Shown here: positions 8,547 through 16,885 of the stretch, piece by piece
How the letters are laid out: each line of letters starts with the position of its first letter
Numbering within the stretch: position 1 is the stretch's first letter
DNA from: Gammaproteobacteria bacterium
GTDB taxonomy: Bacteria > Pseudomonadota > Gammaproteobacteria > Pseudomonadales > Porticoccaceae
Direction of reading: 5' to 3'
DNA length: 32,423 nt
Assembly (NCBI GenBank): GCA_003235325.1
Contig: QJWQ01000091.1
Span: 1 to 32,423, forward strand
Position numbers and translations under genes: made by a program
Notes under the pieces: model-generated
Seen by the model: only the letters and a program-made list of their open reading frames with translations
Databases searched by the model: none
Told to the model about the DNA's origin: nothing

Positions 8547-10343
8547 TTGATCCGCATCAGCCTCCTGTTACTCGTCGCCGTGCTCGGCCACTGGCCTGCA
8601 CCGGGCATTGCCGAGACATTTGCCGACAGCTTGCGGAAAGCCGACTCACCCTTCGATGCCGGGAAGGCGGCCACGGGGCTCATGTCAGATCGACCCGACC
8701 CACTGGCCTCGGAACCCGAATTTCTCCCAGTGGCAAAGGCCTATCAGCTCTCGGCCGGCATCGAGGGCCCACAGCTGCGGCTGGACTGGGACATCGCACC
8801 CGGCTATTACCTCTACCGGGACCGCTTCAAGGCTGAGCGCCTTTTGGCGGGTAGCCAAAGCGAGGTCCTCACCCAGCAGTTTGAACCCGGCCTGAAAAAG
8901 TACGATGACTACTACCAGAAGGATCTCGAGGTTTATTACACCAGCACCCGGGTAACTCTGACCCTTGCCGGCGGGGACAGGCAATATTTCAAAATCCAGT
9001 CCCAGGGCTGTGCCGACGCCGGTCTATGCTATCCCCCCAGAACCCAGTTTCTGTCGGTGGATCCGGATAGCGGTCTGGTGCAGGTGCTGGAGACCAACCC
9101 CCTGGGCACCGCAGTGGGGATCGGAACCGGAAGGTCAGACGGGGTTGCCGGCATGAAATCGGCCGGCCCAAACACCACCCTGCCGGTGATCCTCGCTTTC
9201 GCACTGCTTGGGGGCCTGATTCTGAATCTGATGCCCTGTGTGTTCCCGGTTCTATCCATCAAGGCGGTGGGCCTGGCTGCGGCCCACCTTGGGCCCCACA
9301 GCCGCCATGTCCACGGCATTGCCTACACAGCTGGCATCATTTCTACGTTTGCCGTCATGGCGGCGCTGCTGATTGTAATTCGCTTGGGCGGGCATGCCGT
9401 GGGTTGGGGATTTCAATTGCAATCCGCCCTTTTTGTCACCTTTCTGGCCTACCTTTTCTTCCTGATGGGGCTCAGTTTTTCCGGGCTGCTGCCCCTGGGC
9501 CAGCGACTGATGGGCCTGGGCCAGGATCTGACCCGGGGCCATGGTCTGAAGGCTTCCTTTATGACCGGCGCCCTGGCGACTGTGGTGGCCAGCCCCTGTA
9601 CTGCCCCCTTCATGGGCACGGCCCTGGGTTTTGCCCTGACGCAACCGGCAGCGGTGGCCATCCTGGTCTTTATGTGTCTTGGCCTGGGCATGGCCATACC
9701 GTTCCTACTGCTTTCCTGGTGGCCGGCCCTGGCACGGCGGATTCCGGCTCCGGGAGCCTGGATGGAAACCTTGCAGCAATTCCTGGCTTTTCCCCTTTAC
9801 CTTAGCTGTGTCTGGCTCCTGTGGGTACTGGGCCGGCAAACCGACACGGATACCTTGTCGCAGGCAGTCCTTGGTCTCGTTATTATCACCTTCGCCGCCT
9901 GGCTGCGCCTCAGAAAATCCTCGGCGTTTCGAGCCCTTGCTATACCCGCCCTGTTGGTGGCCATCGCCCTGCCATTCCACGAATTGCGCGTCAGTGCCGG
10001 CGACAGTCTCTCCGAGCCATACAGCACCCAGCGTCTGCAGGAATTGCGTCGCGAAGGCAAGGCCGTGTTCGTCAACCTGACCGCCGACTGGTGTATCACC
10101 TGCCTGGCCAACGAAAAACTGGCGCTCAGTTCCGCTACCTTTGCCTCCCTGCTGAAACAACACCAAATTGCCTACCTGAAGGGCGATTGGACCAACTACA
10201 ATCCGGAAATTACCGCGCTTCTCAGTGCTTATGAGCGGTCCGGCGTGCCCCTGTACCTGTACTTCCCGGCTGGCGAGGGTCGGGCACGAATCCTGCCCCA
10301 GCTACTGACCGAAGACCGCGTCGTCCAATCCCTGTCCAGATAA
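8547..10343 (+). CDS. dsbD: Thiol:disulfide interchange protein DsbD
   Basis: DsbD passes electrons from cytoplasmic thioredoxin across the inner membrane to periplasmic DsbC, DsbG and CcmG. The 598 residues show a signal peptide (MIRISLLLLVAVLGHWPAPGIA), the alpha domain with its Cys pair in QGCADAGLCYPP, and an eight-helix beta domain. The beta domain carries essential Cys in NLMPCVFPVLS and ASPCTAPFMG. The C-terminal thioredoxin-like gamma domain has the CxxC motif DWCITC. All six redox cysteines are present. The start is TTG at 8547, with GGAG about 10 bases upstream and a signal peptide immediately after. It heads the block leading to aroQ, an order I also know from Pseudomonas. The 240-base gap to aroQ suggests aroQ has its own promoter. 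Confidence 0.96.
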   Translation: MIRISLLLLVAVLGHWPAPGIAETFADSLRKADSPFDAGKAATGLMSDRPDPLASEPEFLPVAKAYQLSAGIEGPQLRLDWDIAPGYYLYRDRFKAERLLAGSQSEVLTQQFEPGLKKYDDYYQKDLEVYYTSTRVTLTLAGGDRQYFKIQSQGCADAGLCYPPRTQFLSVDPDSGLVQVLETNPLGTAVGIGTGRSDGVAGMKSAGPNTTLPVILAFALLGGLILNLMPCVFPVLSIKAVGLAAAHLGPHSRHVHGIAYTAGIISTFAVMAALLIVIRLGGHAVGWGFQLQSALFVTFLAYLFFLMGLSFSGLLPLGQRLMGLGQDLTRGHGLKASFMTGALATVVASPCTAPFMGTALGFALTQPAAVAILVFMCLGLGMAIPFLLLSWWPALARRIPAPGAWMETLQQFLAFPLYLSCVWLLWVLGRQTDTDTLSQAVLGLVIITFAAWLRLRKSSAFRALAIPALLVAIALPFHELRVSAGDSLSEPYSTQRLQELRREGKAVFVNLTADWCITCLANEKLALSSATFASLLKQHQIAYLKGDWTNYNPEITALLSAYERSGVPLYLYFPAGEGRARILPQLLTEDRVVQSLSR

Positions 10344-10488
10344 GACAGGAACTTCCAGCCAGACTTGCGCCAACGGCTGTCAGCAATAACCGTCGCAACG
10401 ACCATCGGCCATTGCCGTAAAAAGGCCTTTCAAACGGCGCTGTCAATAAACCACCCCGGCAATAAAAACCGGGATAACTTGGGGGATA

Positions 10489-10515
10489 TTGTGGACAACG
10501 TCGGCTAAATATAAA
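10489..10515 (+). promoter_or_regulatory. Weak promoter candidate upstream of aroQ
   Basis: TTGTGG (10489-10494) is followed after 15 bases by TATAAA (10510-10515). The -10 is good but the spacing is short. The location in the gap between dsbD and aroQ is right for the aroQ-accB-accC transcript. Confidence 0.3.
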
Positions 10516-10538
10516 CCATTGGACAGGCAAAACAATTT

Positions 10539-10553
10539 AGGGCAGACTGCCCT
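10539..10553. repeat. Perfect 7-bp palindrome upstream of aroQ
   Basis: AGGGCAG and CTGCCCT are perfect complements around a single A at 10546, about 30 bases before the aroQ start. The one-base spacing suits a dimeric DNA-binding protein better than an RNA hairpin, and no T-run follows on the plus strand. It would lie in the leader of the predicted transcript. The regulator is unknown. Confidence 0.4.
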
Positions 10554-10583
10554 GATCTAAGAATAATAGCGAGTTTAGGCGTC

Positions 10584-11024
10584 ATGGCCACTATCCTCGT
10601 ATTACACGGGCCAAATCTGAACCTGCTCGGCAGCAGGGAACCCGAGATATACGGTCACAGCAGTCTGGACAACGTCAACCAGCACCTGACGGACGTTGCC
10701 ATGGAGCGGGGGCATCATTTGCTGGCATTGCAAAGCAACGCCGAATATGAACTCATCGACCGTGTCCATGATGCCAAGAGGGAAGGGGTAAATTTCATTA
10801 TCATCAACCCGGCCGCCTTTACCCATACCAGTGTCGCCCTCAGGGATGCCCTGCTGGCGGTGGCTATCCCCTTTATTGAAGTACACCTGTCCAATGTCCA
10901 TGCCAGGGAGTCATTTCGCAGCCACTCGTACTTTTCGGATATTGCCGTGGGAGTCATCGTCGGCCTGGGCCCCCTGGGTTATGAACTGGCTCTGCTTGCA
11001 GCGCTTGAAAACATGTCCCGTTAA
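10584..11024 (+). CDS. aroQ: 3-dehydroquinate dehydratase, type II
   Basis: This enzyme performs the third shikimate-pathway step, dehydrating 3-dehydroquinate to 3-dehydroshikimate in the cytoplasm. The 146-residue length and motifs are classic for the type II dodecameric enzyme: [17 protein letters not shown] with catalytic Tyr23, [15 protein letters not shown], and EVHLSN with catalytic His101, then the Arg-bearing lid partner region RESFRSHS. It begins an operon with accB (24-base gap) and accC (24-base gap). The aroQ-accB-accC grouping is common in gammaproteobacteria. Confidence 0.97.
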   Translation: MATILVLHGPNLNLLGSREPEIYGHSSLDNVNQHLTDVAMERGHHLLALQSNAEYELIDRVHDAKREGVNFIIINPAAFTHTSVALRDALLAVAIPFIEVHLSNVHARESFRSHSYFSDIAVGVIVGLGPLGYELALLAALENMSR

Positions 11025-11048
11025 ACAATAACTACCTATCGGAATCAG

Positions 11049-11501
11049 ATGATGGATATTCGCAAGATCAAAAAACTTATCGAACTTCTGGAAGAATCCA
11101 ATATTGGTGAACTGGAAATCAAGGAAGGTGAGGAATCAGTGAGAATCAGCCGGTTTGGTGCTGCGGTCGCCGCCGCGCCAGTCGCAGCGCCCGCCCCGGT
11201 TGCGGCCCCGGCTCCGGTTGCGGCCCCGGCAGAGCCCGCGGCCCCGGCAGCCGCTGCGGAACTCAGCGGTCATGTGGTCAAATCCCCCATGGTCGGCACG
11301 TTCTACCGCGCCGGCTCTCCCGGCGCTAAAGCCTTTGTCGAGGAGGGGCAGCAAGTCAAGGTTGGCGACCCCATATGCATAGTCGAAGCCATGAAAATGA
11401 TGAACCAGATCGAAGCGGACAAGAGCGGCACCATCGGCGCCATCCTGGTGGAAGACGGTGAAGCAGTGGAATACGACCAGCCCCTGATCACCATTATTTA
11501 G
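11049..11501 (+). CDS. accB: Biotin carboxyl carrier protein of acetyl-CoA carboxylase
   Basis: AccB carries the biotin that shuttles CO2 from AccC to the carboxyltransferase AccAD for malonyl-CoA synthesis. In the 150-residue product an N-terminal helical region ([16 protein letters not shown]) precedes a flexible Ala/Pro linker (about 38-70) built from repeats of the PVAAPA type. The C-terminal biotinyl domain has the EAMKM motif with the biotinylated Lys at 116. Two adjacent ATGs (11049, 11052) could each be used, and the Shine-Dalgarno is weak (CGGAA). It is cotranscribed with accC, which keeps the complex stoichiometric. Confidence 0.97.
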   Translation: MMDIRKIKKLIELLEESNIGELEIKEGEESVRISRFGAAVAAAPVAAPAPVAAPAPVAAPAEPAAPAAAAELSGHVVKSPMVGTFYRAGSPGAKAFVEEGQQVKVGDPICIVEAMKMMNQIEADKSGTIGAILVEDGEAVEYDQPLITII

Positions 11502-11525
11502 GCCCCCAACAAGAGAATCTTCGCC

Positions 11526-12866
11526 ATGCTGGAAAAAGTGCTTATCGCCAATCGCGGAGAGATCGCTCTCCGGATTCTGCGGGCCTGCAAGGAACTGGAC
11601 ATCAAAACCGTGGCCGTACATTCCAAGGCTGACGCCGAGCTCAAGCATGTCCGCCTTGCTGACGAGTCCATCTGTATTGGCCCAAACCCGTCATCGGAAA
11701 GCTACCTCAACATTCCCGCGCTTATCAGCGCCATGGAGGTGACCGATGCGGTCGCTGTCCATCCGGGTTACGGGTTCCTGGCTGAGAATGCCCATTTTGC
11801 CGAACAGGTGGAGCGCAGCGGCTTCATTTTCATTGGCCCGACTGCTGAAGTGATTCGAATGATGGGCGACAAGGTGCAAGCAATTGACGCCATGCGCAAA
11901 GCCGGCGTGCCGACAGTACCGGGTTCCAACGGCCCGATCACCGATGACAACAAGAGGACGTTACAACTGGCCAAGGATATCGGCTATCCGGTGATCATCA
12001 AGGCGGCGGCCGGCGGTGGCGGCAGGGGCATGCGCGTTGTCCATAGCGAGGCCCACTTGCTCAAGGCCATCAATATCACCAAGTCGGAAGCCAAGGCTGC
12101 ATTTGGTAACGATACGGTATACATGGAAAAATTCCTGGAAAACCCCCGACACGTCGAAGTCCAGGTGTTATCCGACGGCAAGGGGAACGCCATACACCTG
12201 GGTGACCGGGATTGCTCCCTGCAGCGCCGCCACCAGAAAGTCCTTGAAGAAGCGCCGGCTCCGGGGATACCGGATGAGGTCAAGCAGGGCGTTTTCGACG
12301 CCTGCGTCAAGGCCTGTATCGACATTGGCTACCGGGGTGCGGGGACCTTTGAGTTTCTCTATGAAAACGGCGGTTTCTACTTTATCGAGATGAACACTCG
12401 AATCCAGGTAGAACACCCGGTCAGCGAAATGATCTCCGGTGTTGATATCGTCCGGGAACAGCTGCTGATCGCCAGCGGTCAACCCCTGAGCCTGAAGCAG
12501 GAAGATATCATTTTTCGCGGCCATGCCTTTGAATGCCGCATCAATGCCGAAGATCCGCAAACCTTCATGCCATCTCCCGGCACCATCACCACCTACCATC
12601 CCCCGGGAGGTATCGGTGTTCGTGTTGATTCGCACATCTACAGTGGCTACAGAGTGCCGCCTTATTATGACTCCCTGATTGCCAAGGTCATCACTTACGG
12701 TATGGACCGTACCGCCGCGCTGACCCGCATGCGCAATGCCCTTGATGAACTGAGTATCATTGGTATCAAAACCAATTCGGACCTGCAGCGGGATCTCGTC
12801 ACCGATGCCGGTTTCCAGCGGGGCGGTGTCAATATCCACTATCTCGAGAAAAAACTCGGCCTCTGA
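11526..12866 (+). CDS. accC: Biotin carboxylase subunit of acetyl-CoA carboxylase
   Basis: AccC carboxylates the AccB biotin with ATP and bicarbonate. The 446-residue, full-length product has the biotin carboxylase N-domain ([20 protein letters not shown]), an ATP-grasp domain with glycine loop [33 protein letters not shown], and the metal and catalytic segment [15 protein letters not shown]. The C-terminal domain is complete. It begins 24 bases after accB. The next gene, prmA, follows after 31 bases that contain a strong hairpin. Confidence 0.98.
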   Translation: MLEKVLIANRGEIALRILRACKELDIKTVAVHSKADAELKHVRLADESICIGPNPSSESYLNIPALISAMEVTDAVAVHPGYGFLAENAHFAEQVERSGFIFIGPTAEVIRMMGDKVQAIDAMRKAGVPTVPGSNGPITDDNKRTLQLAKDIGYPVIIKAAAGGGGRGMRVVHSEAHLLKAINITKSEAKAAFGNDTVYMEKFLENPRHVEVQVLSDGKGNAIHLGDRDCSLQRRHQKVLEEAPAPGIPDEVKQGVFDACVKACIDIGYRGAGTFEFLYENGGFYFIEMNTRIQVEHPVSEMISGVDIVREQLLIASGQPLSLKQEDIIFRGHAFECRINAEDPQTFMPSPGTITTYHPPGGIGVRVDSHIYSGYRVPPYYDSLIAKVITYGMDRTAALTRMRNALDELSIIGIKTNSDLQRDLVTDAGFQRGGVNIHYLEKKLGL

Positions 12867-12872
12867 TCAGAT

Positions 12873-12890
12873 CCCGGCCCCAGGGCCGGG
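12873..12890 (+). promoter_or_regulatory. GC-rich hairpin covering the prmA ribosome binding site
   Basis: CCCGGCCC (12873-12880) pairs perfectly with GGGCCGGG (12883-12890), leaving a minimal loop. It ends 7 bases before the prmA ATG, and its 3' arm holds the only G-rich sequence that could serve as Shine-Dalgarno. No T-run follows, so it is not an intrinsic terminator. Likely effects are reduced prmA translation relative to accC or an RNA processing site. Confidence 0.5.
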
Positions 12891-12897
12891 TATTCCC

Positions 12898-13788
12898 ATG
12901 CCCTGGCTTCAACTGCACCTGCAAGCGGATCGTAGTCTCGCCACCGAGGCTGAAGACCTGCTGATGGCCTGCGGCGCCGTGTCGGTAACGCTGTCGGACA
13001 ATGCCGATGACCCCATCCTGGAACCGGGTGTGGGCGAAACACCGCTCTGGCCCAGGGTCAGGATCACCGGATTATTCGAGGCCGATGCTGATCCGGAAGC
13101 CATTACCGCTGAGATCGAAGCGACATTGCCCGGCGTATCGATGGACACTTGTCTGTGGGAGACCCTGGAGGACCGGGCCTGGGAACGGGCCTGGATGGAT
13201 GAATTCCAGCCGGTGCGCTGTGGCGATCGGCTCTGGATTTGCCCCAGTTGGTGTCAACCACCGAATCCCGAGGCCGTCAATTTGCGCCTGGACCCGGGCC
13301 TGGCCTTTGGTTCCGGCACCCACCCCACCACATTCCTCTGTCTTCAGTGGCTGGACCGGCTGGTTCTGAACCGGAAGACCGTCGTCGACTACGGCTGTGG
13401 ATCCGGTATTCTGGGAATCGCTGCCCTGTTACTGGGGGCATCACGGGTCATTGCCGTCGACAACGACCCCCAGGCCCTGACGGCGACACGGGCTAATCTC
13501 GAACGCAACCAGCTATCCGCTGAGCGTCTACTGACCTGCACTCCGGACGTTTTTTTCACGGTCGAGGCTGACGTGGTTCTGGCCAACATCCTGGCGGGCC
13601 CCCTGCTCAGCCTGGCGCCCCGGCTGTCCGGCACTACCCGGCCAGGCGGAATGCTTTGCCTGTCGGGCATCACCAGAGCACAGGTGCCAACTGTATTGGC
13701 CGCCTATCCGGCGTTCGACTTCACACCAATGGCATCCCAGGACGACTGGGTCAGACTGACTGCTGTCAAGCGTGCTATAACAGGATAG
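12898..13788 (+). CDS. prmA: Ribosomal protein L11 methyltransferase
   Basis: PrmA trimethylates L11 with S-adenosylmethionine. The 296-residue product has an N-terminal L11-recognition domain (MPWLQLHLQADRS...) and a C-terminal Rossmann methyltransferase domain. Visible motifs are GLAFGSGTHPTTFLCL, SAM motif I VVDYGCGSGILGIAALLLGA, the acidic VIAVDNDPQAL, and NILAGPL in the place of the usual NILA motif IV. The ATG at 12898 was chosen because it gives the conserved N-terminus; the frame is open further upstream into accC. Translation may be limited by the hairpin just upstream. Confidence 0.96.
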   Translation: MPWLQLHLQADRSLATEAEDLLMACGAVSVTLSDNADDPILEPGVGETPLWPRVRITGLFEADADPEAITAEIEATLPGVSMDTCLWETLEDRAWERAWMDEFQPVRCGDRLWICPSWCQPPNPEAVNLRLDPGLAFGSGTHPTTFLCLQWLDRLVLNRKTVVDYGCGSGILGIAALLLGASRVIAVDNDPQALTATRANLERNQLSAERLLTCTPDVFFTVEADVVLANILAGPLLSLAPRLSGTTRPGGMLCLSGITRAQVPTVLAAYPAFDFTPMASQDDWVRLTAVKRAITG

Positions 13789-13823
13789 AATCCCGGTCAA
13801 ATCCACGTAAGACTGGCTTCCAC

Positions 13824-15359
13824 ATGTCCGACCCCGTCACACGCTGCCCCAGCTGTCTGGTGGCCTTCAAAGCCTCACGCGCCCAGTTACAGGCTGCAAA
13901 CGGGCTGGTACGTTGTGGTGCCTGCCTGAACATTTTTGACGCCTACCAGCACATTAACAAGACTTCGACGCCGGGAAGGGTGCCGGCCGAATCTGGCAAA
14001 ACTGACGCCGTCGAGCCAGAAATTTTAATTGACGACAACCTGGATCCAGAAGTCATTGCTTCCCTTGGCGAAGCGGGCAAGGCAAATTCCAGGGTGGATT
14101 TTGAGTTTCAGCCCCGTTTAAGCAGGACTGCCGGTAACGTCGGGGCCACACCGACCAGTCCGGAACAGATAACCCAGCCTGAGGGCACAGCCGCCGGAAA
14201 CAAGCTCACCTCCAGCTTCAGTACCGGGTCCATTGAATCAGCAGATGAGCAGATCCTTCCGGTCGAAAATGGTCGTCTGGAGCCTGCATCGTTGCGTTCT
14301 GCAGAATCCGGGAGCGAATTGATTCCCGAGCTGGAAAACCGCATTGATGATGACAAGGGCCGGCAACAGCACCCCGGGGCCGACAACAGCCGCGAAAGTC
14401 TGATTCGGGCAGTTCTGACCATCAGTGACCCGGATAAATTCGAGGCCTCTGACTTTCCCGACGACATCGATGTCAATTTTACCGGGACGCCAACGACCAG
14501 TGTTCCGGTAAAAGATTCAGGGATAGCTGAAGCCGGTTCAAGGCGGCTCCGGGATTCTTCGGACTTCGCACTTCGGCCCCAAAGCACCGACGCAATTGTC
14601 AGCTTGCCGCTGACCCCCGGATTCCCCCCGGCGCCGGACCTGCAGGAAGAGCCTCCCTCCCGTACCGTCGCCCATGGTCTGAGCAGGCCTGCTGTTGCCA
14701 AACGGCCCCCTGCCGGCGGGATTACCCCCGCGCCCGGAAACCCCACCGCATCCAAACAGAAAAATCCTGATGCTGCCTCCGGTTTTCCCGCCGCAGACCC
14801 CTTATTCGTAGTCCAACACTCCTGGCAGGATCGCTTTAACCCGCCATCGGAAGCCGGTACGAAAGCCAGAAAAGTCCACTGGCGGCCGACGCTGGCCTGG
14901 CTCTGGTACCCACTGGTTGCCATCGGGCTGCTGGGACTCGTTGTTCAGTACACCTACTTCAATGTGGACCAACTGGGGATGAACCCCGCCTACCGCCCCT
15001 GGCTGGAGACATTCTGTGACCGGTTGAATTGCCAGTTGCCGATTCCGGTGGACCGGTCTCAAATCGCGACAAGGGATTTTGTCGTGCGCTCGCACCCCGG
15101 CTATGAAAATGGTCTGCTGGTGGACGCCGTTATCATCAATAACGCCGGCTTTGACCAACCGTTTCCCCAATTAACCCTGCAGTTCGAAGATCTGCAGGGT
15201 GAGGTGGTCGCCCAGAGACACTTCAAGCCGGAGGAATACCTGCGTGGCGAACTGACCGGGGCCGTGTTCATGCCCGTCAATCAGGCGGTGCGCCTGGAAC
15301 TGGAAATACTGGATCCCGGCGACAGGGCTGTTTCGTTCTCGCTGTTTATTCCAGAATAA
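13824..15359 (+). CDS. MJ0042-type zinc-ribbon and DUF3426 membrane protein
   Basis: The 511-residue product starts with a zinc ribbon of two CxxC knuckles (CPSC at residues 8-11, CGAC about 22 residues later). A long acidic, low-complexity region follows (about 50-350), then one TM helix (about 363-383, WLWYPLVAIGLLGLVVQYTYF) and a C-terminal DUF3426 domain of about 125 residues. The product is therefore a cytoplasmic zinc ribbon tethered to a periplasmic domain. Function is unknown. The gene's place between prmA and dusB is conserved in Pseudomonas-type genomes, and the zinc-ribbon start appears in many single-copy gammaproteobacterial homologues. ATG 13824 was chosen because it begins exactly at the ribbon; the frame is open upstream into prmA. 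Confidence 0.85.
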   Translation: MSDPVTRCPSCLVAFKASRAQLQAANGLVRCGACLNIFDAYQHINKTSTPGRVPAESGKTDAVEPEILIDDNLDPEVIASLGEAGKANSRVDFEFQPRLSRTAGNVGATPTSPEQITQPEGTAAGNKLTSSFSTGSIESADEQILPVENGRLEPASLRSAESGSELIPELENRIDDDKGRQQHPGADNSRESLIRAVLTISDPDKFEASDFPDDIDVNFTGTPTTSVPVKDSGIAEAGSRRLRDSSDFALRPQSTDAIVSLPLTPGFPPAPDLQEEPPSRTVAHGLSRPAVAKRPPAGGITPAPGNPTASKQKNPDAASGFPAADPLFVVQHSWQDRFNPPSEAGTKARKVHWRPTLAWLWYPLVAIGLLGLVVQYTYFNVDQLGMNPAYRPWLETFCDRLNCQLPIPVDRSQIATRDFVVRSHPGYENGLLVDAVIINNAGFDQPFPQLTLQFEDLQGEVVAQRHFKPEEYLRGELTGAVFMPVNQAVRLELEILDPGDRAVSFSLFIPE

Positions 15360-15365
15360 TTAATT

Positions 15366-15391
15366 CCCACTTTTTCCATGGGAAAAGTGGG
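15366..15391. repeat. Stable hairpin between the DUF3426 gene and dusB
   Basis: CCCACTTTTTCC (15366-15377) and GGAAAAGTGGG (15381-15391) pair over 11 bp with one bulged T and the loop ATG. It starts 6 bases after the DUF3426 stop. The 3' side is followed by GGTATGAT rather than a T-run, so termination would be inefficient at best. It may define the 3' end of the upstream message or partly separate dusB-fis expression. Confidence 0.5.
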
Positions 15392-15446
15392 GGTATGATA
15401 CCGCCCCTTTCCTGTAAACCCGTCTGCGCACCGAAGAGGCATCACC

Positions 15447-16481
15447 TTGTTCCGGATCGGACCGTTTGTCATCGACAACCCGACCATCCTGGCCCCCATG
15501 GCGGGCGTTACCGACCTGCCTTTCCGCCGACTTTGCCGGTCCTTTGGCGCCGGTATGACTGTGTCCGAAATGTTGACCGCAGATACCGGCCTCTGGAGCA
15601 GCAACAAATCTCGCTTCCGACTGCCCCACAGTGATGAGCCGGAGCCCCGGGTAATCCAGATTGCCGGCGCTGAACCGCGAATGCTGGCGGACGCTGCTGT
15701 GGCCAACGTTCAAATGGGCGCGCAAATCATCGATATCAATATGGGCTGTCCCGCCAAAAAAGTATGCCGCAGGGCAGCCGGCTCCGCGTTGTTGCGGGAT
15801 CAATCCCTGGTGGCGGACATTCTAAATACCGTGGTTCGAGCCGTGACTGTTCCGGTTACGCTGAAAATTCGCACCGGCTGGGACACTGACCACCGCAACG
15901 GTGTCGAGATTGCCAGGATAGCCGAGGAATGCGGCATTCAGGCCCTTGCAGTTCACGGGAGGACTCGCGCCTGCGGTTTTCGGGGATCAGCGGAATATGA
16001 CACCATCGCCTCGATTGTGGCGGCCGTCGACCTGCCGGTCTTTGCCAATGGCGACATTCGCTCGCCGGAGCAGGCCCGGGCGGTACTGGACTATACCGGG
16101 GCCGCAGCTGTCATGATTGGCCGGGGCGCCCAGGGAAGGCCCTGGATTTTCAGGGAAATCAACCGCTTCCTGGCATACGGAACACCGGCGGCCGTCCCTG
16201 ATATTGCCGAAATTGAAGAGACTCTGACCAGCCATATCCGCGCTCTCCACGGGCATTACGGGCCAGATACCGGAGTTCGCATTGCCCGCAAGCACCTGGG
16301 CTGGTATCTGACCAGTCTCGTAACTGAAGGCAGCGGTCTGGGTCAGAGCACCCCTGGCGATATTACCGATATCGAACACTTTCGCCGGACTTTTAACCGC
16401 CTTGAAAATCCCGCCCAGCAGCTTTCGGCTCTGCGCGGGTTTTTCAAGACCATGGAGAATATTCAGGATATTGCCGCATGA
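15447..16481 (+). CDS. dusB: tRNA-dihydrouridine synthase B
   Basis: DusB reduces uridine to dihydrouridine in the tRNA D-loop using FMN and NADPH. The 344-residue TIM-barrel enzyme shows ILAPMAGVTDLPFRRL (FMN binding), DINMGCPAKKV with catalytic Cys101, LAVHGRTR, and the phosphate-binding IGRGAQGRPWIF. The start is TTG at 15447, supported by AGAGG 7-8 bases upstream and a start of the conserved type FRIGPFVIDNPTILAPM. The stop overlaps the fis start by 4 bases (ATGA). dusB-fis is the classical gammaproteobacterial operon, in which fis is translated with dusB. Confidence 0.96.
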   Translation: MFRIGPFVIDNPTILAPMAGVTDLPFRRLCRSFGAGMTVSEMLTADTGLWSSNKSRFRLPHSDEPEPRVIQIAGAEPRMLADAAVANVQMGAQIIDINMGCPAKKVCRRAAGSALLRDQSLVADILNTVVRAVTVPVTLKIRTGWDTDHRNGVEIARIAEECGIQALAVHGRTRACGFRGSAEYDTIASIVAAVDLPVFANGDIRSPEQARAVLDYTGAAAVMIGRGAQGRPWIFREINRFLAYGTPAAVPDIAEIEETLTSHIRALHGHYGPDTGVRIARKHLGWYLTSLVTEGSGLGQSTPGDITDIEHFRRTFNRLENPAQQLSALRGFFKTMENIQDIAA

Positions 16482-16774
16482 ACTCAAGCAGTGACGCATT
16501 ACCCCAACAAGAACGGATTCCGGTCGAGTCCGGCATATCGACACGGCCACAAGCCCTGCGCAAAAGCGTCGAAGGCGCCCTGGAACATTACTTTGCCCAG
16601 CTCGATGGCCAGCACACAACGGAGCTTTACCAACTGGTAATGCAGGAAGTGGAAGTACCGCTGTTCAAATCTGTGCTGGATTACACCGGCAATAACCAGA
16701 GTCGCGCCGCCGAAATTCTGGGTCTGAATCGCGGCACACTGCGCAAGAAGCTGAAACAATACGATCTCCTTTAG
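16478..16774 (+). CDS. fis: DNA-binding protein Fis
   Basis: Fis is a nucleoid-associated dimer that bends DNA and controls rRNA promoters and recombination. The 98-residue product ends with the highly conserved HTH region NQSRAAEILGLNRGTLRKKL, and the middle VEVPLFKSVLDYTGNN matches the dimer core. The N-terminal 20 or so residues are variable, as is normal. Translation is coupled to dusB through a 4-base overlap. The distance to purH is 111 bases; that gap shows no terminator and no clear promoter. Confidence 0.96.
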   Translation: MNSSSDALPQQERIPVESGISTRPQALRKSVEGALEHYFAQLDGQHTTELYQLVMQEVEVPLFKSVLDYTGNNQSRAAEILGLNRGTLRKKLKQYDLL

Positions 16775-16885
16775 TTTCCGGGCGACTCCGACTCATACCG
16801 TATTCAAAGCAAGCCAGCCCGGAATGACCAGCAAAATAAATGACGGGTAAATATTACTACCAGCCCACCGGGAAACATCTGACAC

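Noticed and set aside
11155-11260. Tandem repeat in accB as a variable-number repeat or recombination site
   Set aside because: It encodes the usual Ala/Pro linker of biotin carboxyl carrier proteins, and repetition is expected from its composition.
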